This document shows positions 7,426 through 14,418 of a stretch of 15,157 bases of DNA, one piece after another (the first letter of the stretch is position 1; every line of letters starts with the position of its first letter). The notes under the pieces were generated by a model that was given only the letters and a program-made list of their open reading frames with translations, was not told where the DNA came from and searched no databases. Origin of the DNA: Lysobacteraceae bacterium (GTDB lineage Bacteria; Pseudomonadota; Gammaproteobacteria; Xanthomonadales; Wenzhouxiangellaceae); NCBI GenBank assembly GCA_020201235.1, contig JAIVHD010000009.1, forward strand, positions 1 through 15,157, given 5' to 3'. Position numbers and translations under genes: made by a program.

Positions 7426-7971
7426 ATGGCAAAATCTCTGGCTGAACAATTACTGGGCGCAGGCCTGGTCAATGAAAAAAAAGTAAAGCAGCTTAAGCAG
7501 GAACAACACCTTCAGCGTAAACAAAACGCCAAAGGCGGCCCTGCTCAGGGCAGAGAGCATCAAGCGCGCTTAAAGCAACAACGCGAGGAAGCTGCGGTAC
7601 GTGACCGCGAATTGAACCGCCAACGTAAAGCAGAAGCGGAAGCCAAAGCCATGAAGGCGCAGGCCTTGCAGATCCTACAGCACAATAAGCAGCCGGTCGA
7701 TGGTGAGATCCGCTTTAACTTTACCGACCCAAGAAATAACAAAATAAAGTGCTTGTTTGTCAGCGGCCAAACACAACAGCATTTAAGCGCAGCAAAGGTG
7801 GCCATTTGCGCATACGAAGAGGACTATTTTGTTGTGCGACGCGACGTTGCAGAAAAGGTCGCCGAGCGATATCCAGAGGCGCTTATTTATCTAGCTAAAG
7901 AAGACAATCAAACAACGGATGATGATGATCCCTACAAAGACTTCCAGATCCCGGATGATTTAATGTGGTAG
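7426..7971 (+). CDS. DUF2058 family protein (YaiL-like)
   Basis: 181 aa, close to the 171 or so of E. coli YaiL. The N-terminus MAKSLAEQLLGAGLV is typical of the family. Residues about 17-85 are a long charged, probably coiled-coil segment rich in K, Q, R and E. A compact C-terminal domain follows with IRFNFTDPRNNKIK (95-108), CAYEEDYFVV and an acidic stretch (DDDDPYKDF) before the end. The family is described as nucleoprotein/polynucleotide-associated, with no established reaction. Base use is visibly more AT-rich than in both neighbours (AAA, CAA, TTA codons). No Shine-Dalgarno sequence precedes the ATG; instead a small AATGA/TCATT hairpin (7409-7422) ends just before it. The gene stands alone, divergent from the cyclase and convergent with phzF, with REP-like hairpins after it. 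Confidence 0.88.
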   Translation: MAKSLAEQLLGAGLVNEKKVKQLKQEQHLQRKQNAKGGPAQGREHQARLKQQREEAAVRDRELNRQRKAEAEAKAMKAQALQILQHNKQPVDGEIRFNFTDPRNNKIKCLFVSGQTQQHLSAAKVAICAYEEDYFVVRRDVAEKVAERYPEALIYLAKEDNQTTDDDDPYKDFQIPDDLMW

Positions 7972-7990
7972 GCAAGCGGATAGAAGAGTC

Positions 7991-8010
7991 GTCGGGGATG
8001 TGACCCCGAC
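7991..8010. repeat. REP-like hairpin 20 nt after the DUF2058 gene
   Basis: GTCGGGG and CCCCGAC form a perfect 7-bp stem with a 6-nt loop, followed by CTACGCG, the same tail as the palindrome at 8133. It may end transcription of the DUF2058 gene, although no T-run follows. Confidence 0.6.
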
Positions 8011-8060
8011 CTACGCGGGCTTGTGTGCGTTGGGAATGTAAACCCGGCTGGCGCGGGCTA

Positions 8061-8076
8061 CCCGCAATCCTGCGGG
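8061..8076. repeat. Short GC-rich hairpin
   Basis: CCCGCA-ATCC-TGCGGG forms a 6-bp stem with a 4-nt loop between the REP-like elements. It may be part of the same composite repeat, but shares no clear sequence with it. Confidence 0.4.
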
Positions 8077-8132
8077 CGCGGCGCGGCGTGTTGATCGAAA
8101 CCGGTGCCCTGCGGTTTTCATTTGCCGTGGAC

Positions 8133-8159
8133 GTCGGATTACGCTGGCGCTAATCCGAC
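8133..8159. repeat. REP-like palindrome, copy 1
   Basis: GTCGGATTA (8133-8141) and TAATCCGAC (8151-8159) make a perfect 9-bp stem around CGCTGGCGC, with CTACGCG after it. This is the form of repetitive extragenic palindromes, which usually occur many times in a genome. A near copy lies 65 nt to the right in the same orientation. Confidence 0.75.
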
Positions 8160-8197
8160 CTACGCGAGTGGTCGATAACGGTGATTCTCCTAAGAAG

Positions 8198-8224
8198 GTC
8201 GGATTACGTTGGCGCTAATCCGAT
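8198..8224. repeat. REP-like palindrome, copy 2, overlapping the phzF stop codon
   Basis: GTCGGATTA (8198-8206) and TAATCCGAT (8216-8224) flank CGTTGGCGC. It matches copy 1 except for one loop base and the final stem base. The right arm reads through the last codons and TAG stop (8215-8217) of the phzF-family gene on the - strand, so the element has supplied the end of that protein. Confidence 0.75.
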
Positions 8225-9123
8225 AGTGATAGCGTGCCGCGCAGAACGGGCACGGCCTGGCCGCTGACCCTGAGGGCCTGGAATTCGCCGGCGCGCAATT
8301 CGAATGCGACCCGGATTTGCGACGGCCGGCCCATTTCGAAGCCTTGTTCGACTAGCCACTGGTGCGGGCCGTCGGGCAGTGCGGCCGCGGTGAGGACGTG
8401 GGCCGGCAGGGCGGCCGCGGCCGAGCCGGTTGCGGGGTCTTCGGGCACGCCGATATGCGGGCCAAACATGCGTGCGTGAAAGTGGCTCTCGGCGCTGTCG
8501 CCGCCTTCGGCGTAGAGCAGCAGGCCGCAGGCATCGCCGATTTCCAGCGCATTCCATGCGCCGGGCTCAAGGCTTGCCCGGCGGACGTGTTCGAGGCTGG
8601 CGCGCGCGTAGATGAACTCGATTCCTGCGCTGGCCCGTGCCGGGCTGCCTGCGCCGGTGGCGACGCTGCCGGCCGGCAGACTCAACGCGGCCTCGACCTG
8701 CCCGGCGACCGGTCCGGTGCCGGTCAGGCGCGGCAGGTTGGGGTTTTCGAATTCGGCGAGTCTGGCTGCATGCTTTGAGGTGGGCCGGGGGCCGAGCCGG
8801 ATCGGGAAGATGCCGGCGTCCAGTTCCAGGCGCATGGATTGGTCGATCGAATCCCGGCGGGCAATGGCGCAGGCCGCGCCGACCGTCGGGTGACCGGCAA
8901 ACGGCAGTTCGCCGGCGGGCGTGAAGATGCGGATGCGGGCATGACAGCCGGGAACGTCGGACTGGAGTACGAAGACGCTTTCGGAGTAGTTGAACTCGCG
9001 CGTGATCGCCAGCAGGCTTGCAGCCGAGAGCCGGTCGGCGTCAAACACAACGGCCAGCGGATTGCCGGCAAAGCGTTGGTCTGTAAATACATCCCAGGTT
9101 TCGAATTCAAGCGTTTCGGTCAT
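8215..9123 (-). CDS. PhzF-family isomerase/epimerase
   Basis: 302 aa from the ATG at 9123, where MTETLEFETWDVF begins like other family members; the longer frame to 9174 adds a basic leader without family character. Seen: the catalytic glutamate E48 in NYSESVF, FTPAGELPFAGHPTVGAA (67-84) from the first diaminopimelate-epimerase-like lobe, and GVPEDPATGSAAAALPAH near residue 225 from the second. Family members isomerise small acids, as in phenazine synthesis, but most, including this one, have no known substrate. No phenazine genes are nearby. It lies 120 nt after the 124-aa gene on the same strand, possibly in one transcript. Its last residues and stop come from a REP-like palindrome, so the C-terminus may differ from relatives. 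Confidence 0.9.
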   Translation of the reverse strand: MTETLEFETWDVFTDQRFAGNPLAVVFDADRLSAASLLAITREFNYSESVFVLQSDVPGCHARIRIFTPAGELPFAGHPTVGAACAIARRDSIDQSMRLELDAGIFPIRLGPRPTSKHAARLAEFENPNLPRLTGTGPVAGQVEAALSLPAGSVATGAGSPARASAGIEFIYARASLEHVRRASLEPGAWNALEIGDACGLLLYAEGGDSAESHFHARMFGPHIGVPEDPATGSAAAALPAHVLTAAALPDGPHQWLVEQGFEMGRPSQIRVAFELRAGEFQALRVSGQAVPVLRGTLSLSD

Positions 9124-9220
9124 GCGCGCCTGACTCCGGATTTTGCGATCGTTCCTGGTTGACCCCGAAGGCATCGTCGTTCAACACGATGATTTTCCTG
9201 TTTCGGCTTGGCTGAGTCAT
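9107..9220 (-). CDS. Possible 37-aa small ORF overlapping the phzF start
   Basis: An ATG at 9220 opens a 37-codon frame (MTQPSRNRKIIVLNDDAFGV then a polar tail) that ends at 9107, overlapping the phzF start by 17 nt in another frame. It would fill the gap between the 124-aa gene and phzF and could couple their translation. There is no good Shine-Dalgarno sequence and I recognise no family; chance is a fair alternative. Confidence 0.2.
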   Translation of the reverse strand: MTQPSRNRKIIVLNDDAFGVNQERSQNPESGAHDRNA

Positions 9221-9243
9221 GTACTGAATCAGGAAATATTTCT

Positions 9244-9618
9244 TCAGAACTTGATCGGGCTGTTGCCGCCGCCCTGGCCCTGACCCGGCACCATGATGGA
9301 GTTTTGCTGTTCGCGCTGCATCTGCTTGAGTTCTTCGATGGTCTCGGCCAGCGCCTGTTGCGCGGCCTCGCCAAAGCCGCGTGCGGCTTCGGCCAGGCTT
9401 TCGCCTTCAAGTTCGAAGTTCAGCGGCAGCGTGCCGGCCGGGGTCATGGCCGAGGCCTCGCCGACATAGCGCACCGGGCGGTCCGCGTCCGGATTGCCGT
9501 TCGCATCGACCGGCGTCATGCGCCTGATGGAGCCGGAGCGCTGGTCGGTAAAGGTTTCGACCTGGTACAGGTCATGGGTGTCGAACCGGATGCCCTGTTC
9601 GCTTTGTGATTGAGTCAT
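9244..9618 (-). CDS. Conserved 124-aa protein of unknown function
   Basis: I chose the ATG at 9618, with AGGAA about 9 nt before it; the frame to 9657 adds a non-conserved leader. The sequence has no signal peptide or membrane helix, so it is probably cytosolic. Residues 10-60 (RFDTHDLYQVETFTD, SGSIRRMTPV, RYVGEASAMTPAG) look like a small beta domain. Residues about 68-105 (ESLAEAARGFGEAAQQALAE and onward) form a charged amphipathic helix. The end is a Gly/Gln-rich flexible tail. I recognise the general pattern as a conserved proteobacterial hypothetical but no named function. It is divergent from prmA, with 169 nt between the starts, and upstream of phzF. Confidence 0.7.
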   Translation of the reverse strand: MTQSQSEQGIRFDTHDLYQVETFTDQRSGSIRRMTPVDANGNPDADRPVRYVGEASAMTPAGTLPLNFELEGESLAEAARGFGEAAQQALAETIEELKQMQREQQNSIMVPGQGQGGGNSPIKF

Positions 9619-9787
9619 CAAGAAATTTCCTGGATTAAAGTCTTGGGTCCTGTGCACTGTCCGATATCGCCATTCAACTACAGACAGAGCGCCAGCGTTG
9701 TTCTCATTCGAGGTTGGGTGTCAAAGCCGAGAATACAACCGTTGCCCATGGCAAGATGCACCCTTGTCGACCCAAGAGCCCCGCGCA

Positions 9788-10678
9788 ATGCTTCAAAAAA
9801 TACGATTCGGTGTCCAGTCCGACGCGCTCGAGCAGGCCGAGGAACTGCTCTGGGCTGCGGGTGCGCAGTCGATTACGCTGGTCGATGCCGGTGATCAGCC
9901 GCTGCACGAACCGGGGCCGGGCGAGACGCCGAGCTGGGACGAGTCGGTGATCGAGGGCCTGTTTCCGGTCGATGTTGACCCCGAGAGGGTGCTGTTGACG
10001 CTGCAGGCGTCTGGCCTGGCGCACGCCCGGGGTTCGCTGGCAATCGAGTCACTGGCCGAACAGGACTGGGAGCGGGCCTGGATGGACCGTTTCCAGCCGA
10101 TGCGCTTTGGCCGCTCGATCTGGATCTGCCCCAGCCACATCGACCCGCACCTGGAATGGCCTGTGGTCGTTCGCCTGGACCCCGGTCTGGCCTTTGGCAC
10201 CGGTACCCACCCGACCACGGCGCTGTGCCTGGAGTGGATCGATACGCTTGATTTTGACGGTCGGCGCGTGATCGATTTTGGCTGCGGTTCGGGCGTGCTG
10301 GCGATGGCTGCGGCGTTAAAAAGCGCGCGTTCGGTCAAGGCCGTGGACCACGACCCGCAGGCGCTTACGGCGACCGCTGACAATGCCGCCAGAAACGGCG
10401 TTTCCGGATTGATCAATACGATCCTGCCGGATGCACTCGATGACGAGCCGGCCGATGTCGTATTGGCCAATATTCTTGCTGGTCCGCTGATCGATCTGGC
10501 ACCGCGGCTGACCTCGCTGCTTGCCCCGGGCGGCTTCCTGGTGCTCAGCGGCATTCTGGAAGACCAAGCCGATGCGGTCGAACGGGCCTATCGGGCAAAC
10601 CTGGCGCGCTGCGCGTGCGAGACGCGCGAGGGCTGGGTATTGCTGGCGTTTCAGGCAGCGCGAAAATCGGTGGCCTGA
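9788..10678 (+). CDS. prmA: Ribosomal protein L11 methyltransferase
   Basis: 296 aa (E. coli PrmA 293) from the ATG at 9788, where MLQKIRFGV aligns with the family start; the longer frame to 9698 adds a non-family leader. An N-terminal substrate-recognition domain (1-90) is followed by EQDWERAWMDRFQPMRFG (91-108), LDPGLAFGTGTHPTT (130-144), the SAM-binding DFGCGSGVLAMAA (163-175), AVDHDP (185-190) and the NPPY-like VLANILAGPL (225-234). It trimethylates lysines and the N-terminus of ribosomal protein L11 in the cytosol; the modification is non-essential in E. coli. It stands alone, without the accB-accC genes that often precede it. Only 2 nt separate its stop from that of the convergent methyltransferase. 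Confidence 0.95.
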   Translation: MLQKIRFGVQSDALEQAEELLWAAGAQSITLVDAGDQPLHEPGPGETPSWDESVIEGLFPVDVDPERVLLTLQASGLAHARGSLAIESLAEQDWERAWMDRFQPMRFGRSIWICPSHIDPHLEWPVVVRLDPGLAFGTGTHPTTALCLEWIDTLDFDGRRVIDFGCGSGVLAMAAALKSARSVKAVDHDPQALTATADNAARNGVSGLINTILPDALDDEPADVVLANILAGPLIDLAPRLTSLLAPGGFLVLSGILEDQADAVERAYRANLARCACETREGWVLLAFQAARKSVA

Positions 10679-10705
10679 AATCAGTCGCCTGAAAAATCAG
10701 GCACC
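10669..10705. repeat. Tandem repeat and hairpin across two convergent stop codons
   Basis: GCCTGAAATCAG (10673-10684) and GCCTGAAAAATCAG (10687-10700) are tandem near-copies. CCTGA-AAAA-TCAGG (10688-10701) folds on itself, and GGTGGCCTGA (10669-10678) can pair with TCAGGCACC (10697-10705) with one bulge. Both the prmA and the opposite methyltransferase stop codons lie within it. It could act as a two-way terminator, though no long T-run follows on either side. Confidence 0.5.
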
Positions 10706-11616
10706 GGCCCGAATCGCTCGGGTTCCGCCGCCCACAGGCCGCGCACATAGGTTTGAAACAGCGGCACTTCGGGGCAGGTCGGAAGCTGGCCGATTTCGTC
10801 GAGTACCTCCGACGGATGGCGCTCGCCGTAAATCACCTTGGCCGCATCCAGGAAAAGCTTTCCGAACAGCGGGCTGTAGGCAATGCGGTCGCGCTCGGCG
10901 GCCAGCCGCGTGCGTTCGGCCTCGACCTGCCCGGCGCTGAATTCCTTGCCGCAGATCAGCTGGTTCCACGGTGAATCTCGAAAGCAGGTCAGCGGCCTCA
11001 GTCCGGCGCGCTCGGCGTAAAGCTGAAATTCCTCGGGCACGCAGAACTGGTTGCGCGCAACGTCCTTGCGCTCGTTCTGGTCGACCCGGTTCCACTGCTC
11101 GACTTCGAACATCCAGCGTTGCCAGCCGGTCGGGTCGGCCAGGTTCCAGGTTTCCAGGTAAGCCTGACCACCCGGCTTGAGTACGCGCGCGAATTCGCGC
11201 AGGTAGAGAAACAGGTCTTCCTTGTCCATGTGGCACAGTACGGCCACGGTGTAGGCCTTGTCGATGCTGTCCGAGTCGATCATTGAAAGGCTGGTGCGCT
11301 CGAGTACCTCGAGCCGGACGTTGGCAAAGCCGTCGAGCCGCCGTTCGGCGACCCGAATCATGTTGGGCGAGATATCGGTGCCGATCCATTCTCGGCAGTG
11401 CGGCGCGATTTCGCGGCCGATTCGGCCGGCCCCGCAGCCCAGTTCGAGGACCCGGTCGCCGGAGGTAATCGACAGGGCATGCCGCAATTGGCCTGCCGTC
11501 CAGGCGCCGGTCGAGCGGGCTACGGCTTCGCTGCGGCTGTTGTCGACCGCTTCCAGCGCTGCGACATCGTCGCCGGAGCGCCGGTCCCAGACCGCGCGGT
11601 AATTGACTGCGGTCAT
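10681..11616 (-). CDS. Class I SAM-dependent methyltransferase, substrate unknown
   Basis: 311 aa. Motif I is RVLELGCGAGRIG (55-67), with IGTDISPNM (77-85) for the acidic loop, AYTVAVLCHMD for motif IV and RVLKPGGQAYLETWN for motif V-VI. These are Methyltransf_11/25-type features. Residues about 165-311 are a longer C-terminal extension with WMFEVEQW, FCVPEEFQLYAERAGL and a helical end, which I do not recognise. Small-molecule methylation is likely, but the substrate cannot be read from the sequence. Its ATG overlaps the ppa stop as ATGA (11613-11616), so it is probably translated by coupling and shares the ppa transcript. It ends 2 nt from prmA on the other strand. Confidence 0.85.
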   Translation of the reverse strand: MTAVNYRAVWDRRSGDDVAALEAVDNSRSEAVARSTGAWTAGQLRHALSITSGDRVLELGCGAGRIGREIAPHCREWIGTDISPNMIRVAERRLDGFANVRLEVLERTSLSMIDSDSIDKAYTVAVLCHMDKEDLFLYLREFARVLKPGGQAYLETWNLADPTGWQRWMFEVEQWNRVDQNERKDVARNQFCVPEEFQLYAERAGLRPLTCFRDSPWNQLICGKEFSAGQVEAERTRLAAERDRIAYSPLFGKLFLDAAKVIYGERHPSEVLDEIGQLPTCPEVPLFQTYVRGLWAAEPERFGPVPDFSGD

Positions 11617-12158
11617 GAACTTGTGCCGTCCTTGCCGTTGTAGCGCTCGATGGCGTCGACGATTTCCGAGCGCGCCTCATCCGGCCCATGCCAGCCCAGC
11701 ACTTCGACCCACTTGCCGATCTCCAGATCCTTGTAGTGGGTAAAGAAATGGCGAATCTGGCGGCGCGTAAACTTGGCCAAATCCTCGACGTGGCGAATGT
11801 CTTCGTGCAGCGGGCTGATTTCCTCGATCGGCAGCGCCGCGATCTTGGAGTCGCGGCCGGCCTCGTCGGTCATTTCCAGATAGCCGATCGGCCGACAGCG
11901 GATGACCGAGCCCGGCATCAGCCCGGGCCGAATCAATACCATCACGTCCAGCGGGTCGCCATCCTCGGCCAGGGTGTTGGGAATAAAGCCGTAATTGCAG
12001 GGGTAGCGCATTGAGGTTGCCAGCAGGCGGTTGACCATGATGGCACCGGTGGTCTTGTCGACCTCGTACTTGATGGGTTGGCCGTCGGTGGGGATTTCGA
12101 TGACTACATTGAAATCATCCGGCGGGTTTTCACCGGGGCTGATCTGGTTGACATCCAT
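11613..12158 (-). CDS. ppa: Inorganic pyrophosphatase (family I)
   Basis: 181 aa (E. coli 176). Active-site residues are in place with a +1 offset from E. coli: E21 and K30 in VVIEIPTDGQPIKYE, R44, Y56 in CNYGFIP, the signature EDGDPLDV (65-72) with D66 and D71, D103 in GRDSKI, and the Y-K pair in HYKDLEIGKW. It is a soluble Mg-dependent hexameric enzyme that hydrolyses pyrophosphate and drives biosynthetic reactions. It follows the permease by 76 nt on the same strand, but a TATACT box in that gap suggests its own promoter, and it is coupled to the downstream methyltransferase by an ATGA overlap. Confidence 0.97.
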   Translation of the reverse strand: MDVNQISPGENPPDDFNVVIEIPTDGQPIKYEVDKTTGAIMVNRLLATSMRYPCNYGFIPNTLAEDGDPLDVMVLIRPGLMPGSVIRCRPIGYLEMTDEAGRDSKIAALPIEEISPLHEDIRHVEDLAKFTRRQIRHFFTHYKDLEIGKWVEVLGWHGPDEARSEIVDAIERYNGKDGTSS

Positions 12159-12189
12159 TAAATAGTACGCCTGCGCGGTTAAACCGTAA

Positions 12190-12195
12190 AGTATA
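12190..12195 (-). promoter_or_regulatory. Candidate -10 box for ppa
   Basis: TATACT on the - strand, 31 nt before the ppa ATG. The -35 region at 17 nt spacing is GC-rich and a poor match, so this is a candidate only. It abuts the hairpin that follows the permease gene. Confidence 0.35.
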
Positions 12196-12196
12196 G

Positions 12197-12234
12197 CGCC
12201 ATCGTGCCCGGCCGCCGAGCCGAAACCGATGGCG
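12197..12234 (-). terminator. Hairpin directly after the permease stop codon
   Basis: CGCCATCG (12234-12227 on the - strand) and CGATGGCG (12204-12197) form a perfect 8-bp stem with a 22-nt GC-rich loop. The first arm starts at the base after the TGA. CTATACTTTA follows rather than a T-run, so termination would be weak; it could instead mark the 3' end of the transcript. Confidence 0.45.
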
Positions 12235-14073
12235 TCAGAACAGGAGGTTGAGCCCGAGCAGCATGACGAACAGAAACAACACGCTCATCGGCAGGCCAAC
12301 GCGCATGAAGTCCTTGACCTTGTAATTGCCCGGGCCGATGATCATGGCATTGACCGGATGGGTCGGCAGAATGAAGGCGTTGCTGGTACCCAGGGCGATG
12401 ATCAGTGCGTAGGTCATGGGGTTGGCACCGGTGGCCAGCGCGATGTTGATGGCGATCGGCACCAGCAGCACGGTTGCGCCGACGTTGGACATGACCAGTG
12501 TGAAGATCGTGGCCAGCACGGCCAGTGCAATCTGCATCCAGATGGTTCCGACGTCGCCGACCAGCGCCAGGGTTTCCTGGACCAGCCAGGCCGCGGTTCC
12601 GGTGACCTCCATGGCAAAGCCGAGCGGAATCAGGCTTGCCATCAGGAACACGGTTTTCCAGCTGACCGCCTGGTAGGCCTCATCCATGCTCAGCACGCCG
12701 GTCAGGATCATGCCGATGGCACCGGTCAGCAGCGCCACCGAGAGATTAAAATTGGCAAACAGCACGAGAAACATCGACAGGCCGAAGAACGTCAGTGCAA
12801 AGCTGACCTTCTGCGGTCGCTGCTCGCCTTTGGGGATGTCGGTGGCGACGATGAAATCGCGGTCGCTGGCCACCGATGACAGGTCGCGCCAAGTCGAATG
12901 CGAGACCAGGCAGTCGCCGACTTTCAGGGTCTCCGAACGCAGGCCGTCGCGCACGATCGATTCGCCCCGGTTGATCGCCAGCACCGAAATGCCGAAGCGA
13001 GAGCGCAGCCGGGCGTTGGCGATGGTTTTGCCAACCAGGTTGGAGCCCGGCGGAATGACGACTTCAGAAATGCCGGCCCGGCCCGGATCGAATAAGGCAC
13101 CGAAGGTTCGCAGCCGCGGCTGCAGGCGCAGCTTGTTGTCGACCGCGAAGCGGCCGACCTGTTCGCGCGTGCCCATGACGCCGAGAATCGTGCCGACCCA
13201 GATCATTTCATCAGCTGGCGGCGCGAGCCGCGGTTTGTCGGTGCTCTGAATCGCCAGCAGCAGCGGTGCGCCGTCGAGCATTTCGGCCTCGCGGATGCGC
13301 ATCCCGACCAGTGGCGAATCGACCGTAACCAGGAGCTCGTGGACATCGCCGGTAATGCCGTAGACATCGGCGAAATAGTTTTTGGTACGGCCCGGCGAGG
13401 CGGCTCGCTCGGCCGGGCGCCTGGGCAGCAATCGGCTGCCGATCAGCCACATAAACAGCAGCGTTGAGCCCAGCAGCATCAGTCCGATCGGTGTCACCGA
13501 AAAAAGACTAAACGGGCGCATCGCCTCGGCCCCGGGCGGCATCGAGCGGTTGGACGTCAGGATCAGATCGTTGAGCAGAATCAGTGGCGATGAGCCAACC
13601 ATGGTGAGCGTGCCGCCGACGATGGCGCTGAATCCGATCGGGATCAGCAGCCCGGACAGGGGCAGGTCCAGCCGGCTGGAGACGCGGCCGGCAACCGGCA
13701 GAAACAGCGCCGTCGCGCCGGTATTTTGCATGAATGCAGACATCACGCCGACGGTGCCGGCGAGCATTGAGACGATCCGGCTCTCGGAGCGGCCACCATA
13801 GCGAATAATCGATGCCGAGACCGTGTTCATGACGCCGGTGCGATCGAGGCCGGCACCGAGGATCATGACCGCGATCACGGCGATCACGGCATTGGAGGCG
13901 AAGCCGTCGAACAACTGGTCGGCGGGCACCAGCCCGAGCAGCCCGATCAGCACCATGATGCTGATCGCGGCGACGTCGATGCGCACGATCTCGGTGACGA
14001 ATGCAAAGATGGTCAGGCCCAGCAGCGCCATCACCAGCAACATGTCACCCGTCAGTTTGAGATCGCCCTCCAT
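12235..14073 (-). CDS. SLC13/DASS-type permease with two RCK_C (TrkA_C) domains
   Basis: 612 aa, an inner-membrane carrier. Helices in about 10-215 and 425-612 flank a cytoplasmic insert. SAFMQNTGATALFLPV (112-127) and SNVGATVLLVPIAI (529-542) are the paired helical-hairpin motifs of the divalent anion:Na+ symporter superfamily, with GTSNAFILPTHPVNAMI (562-578) near the end. The insert carries two RCK_C-like modules: HELLVTVDSPLVGMRIREAE (245-264) and EVVIPPGSNLVGKTIANARL (337-356) with the following GISVLAINRGE. Such permeases move sulfate, dicarboxylates or similar anions; the substrate is not readable here. ATG 14073 has AGGAA upstream and an in-frame stop just before it. It lies between argH and ppa on the same strand. 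Confidence 0.92.
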   Translation of the reverse strand: MEGDLKLTGDMLLVMALLGLTIFAFVTEIVRIDVAAISIMVLIGLLGLVPADQLFDGFASNAVIAVIAVMILGAGLDRTGVMNTVSASIIRYGGRSESRIVSMLAGTVGVMSAFMQNTGATALFLPVAGRVSSRLDLPLSGLLIPIGFSAIVGGTLTMVGSSPLILLNDLILTSNRSMPPGAEAMRPFSLFSVTPIGLMLLGSTLLFMWLIGSRLLPRRPAERAASPGRTKNYFADVYGITGDVHELLVTVDSPLVGMRIREAEMLDGAPLLLAIQSTDKPRLAPPADEMIWVGTILGVMGTREQVGRFAVDNKLRLQPRLRTFGALFDPGRAGISEVVIPPGSNLVGKTIANARLRSRFGISVLAINRGESIVRDGLRSETLKVGDCLVSHSTWRDLSSVASDRDFIVATDIPKGEQRPQKVSFALTFFGLSMFLVLFANFNLSVALLTGAIGMILTGVLSMDEAYQAVSWKTVFLMASLIPLGFAMEVTGTAAWLVQETLALVGDVGTIWMQIALAVLATIFTLVMSNVGATVLLVPIAINIALATGANPMTYALIIALGTSNAFILPTHPVNAMIIGPGNYKVKDFMRVGLPMSVLFLFVMLLGLNLLF

Positions 14074-14418
14074 GTGCTTTTATTTCCTGGTTGCCAACGA
14101 GCTGCTTGGGCTCGATCCGGTGCGCCGACAGTACCTGCGCGTGACTTGACCCGATCAGCTTGCGGCGTTCACGTGTCGGTCCAAGATACCCGATTCGCCC
14201 GGTGTTGGTGTTGCGCGATCGGCGTTACCCCGCCTGATTCACCGCCGCGTTTACTGTAGCACCGCCATGCCCCGTGTCTGCGGCGTTTCGCTCGATCACG
14301 CGTGCTCACCGGACCGGCGAGTCTGCTTCCGGTGCGTATCGTTGTGAGACGCCCCAGCCAGCGCGCCGGGCGGCCCCGGGCAACGCAGCGGTGGTGAATA
14401 AGGCGGGTTTACAGTTGT
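14074..14418. other. 345-nt intergenic region between argH and the permease
   Basis: The frames here are short and lack coding character on both strands. On the - strand AGGAAAT (14091-14085) serves as the permease ribosome binding site. I see no clear terminator after argH and no convincing -35/-10 pair, although a permease promoter is expected here given the distance. Confidence 0.4.

Noticed and set aside
9172..9191. CATCGT/ACGATG hairpin followed by a T-rich stretch on the + strand
   Set aside because: The T-rich side is on the + strand, where no gene lies upstream; both flanking genes run on the - strand.
10697..11689. 330-aa open frame on the - strand overlapping the methyltransferase and ppa
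   Set aside because: An R/A/G-rich out-of-frame translation without motifs; the methyltransferase frame holds the SAM-binding signature.
12229..12879. 216-aa open frame on the + strand opposite the permease
   Set aside because: H, Q, D and G-rich low-complexity translation in antisense to recognised permease motifs.
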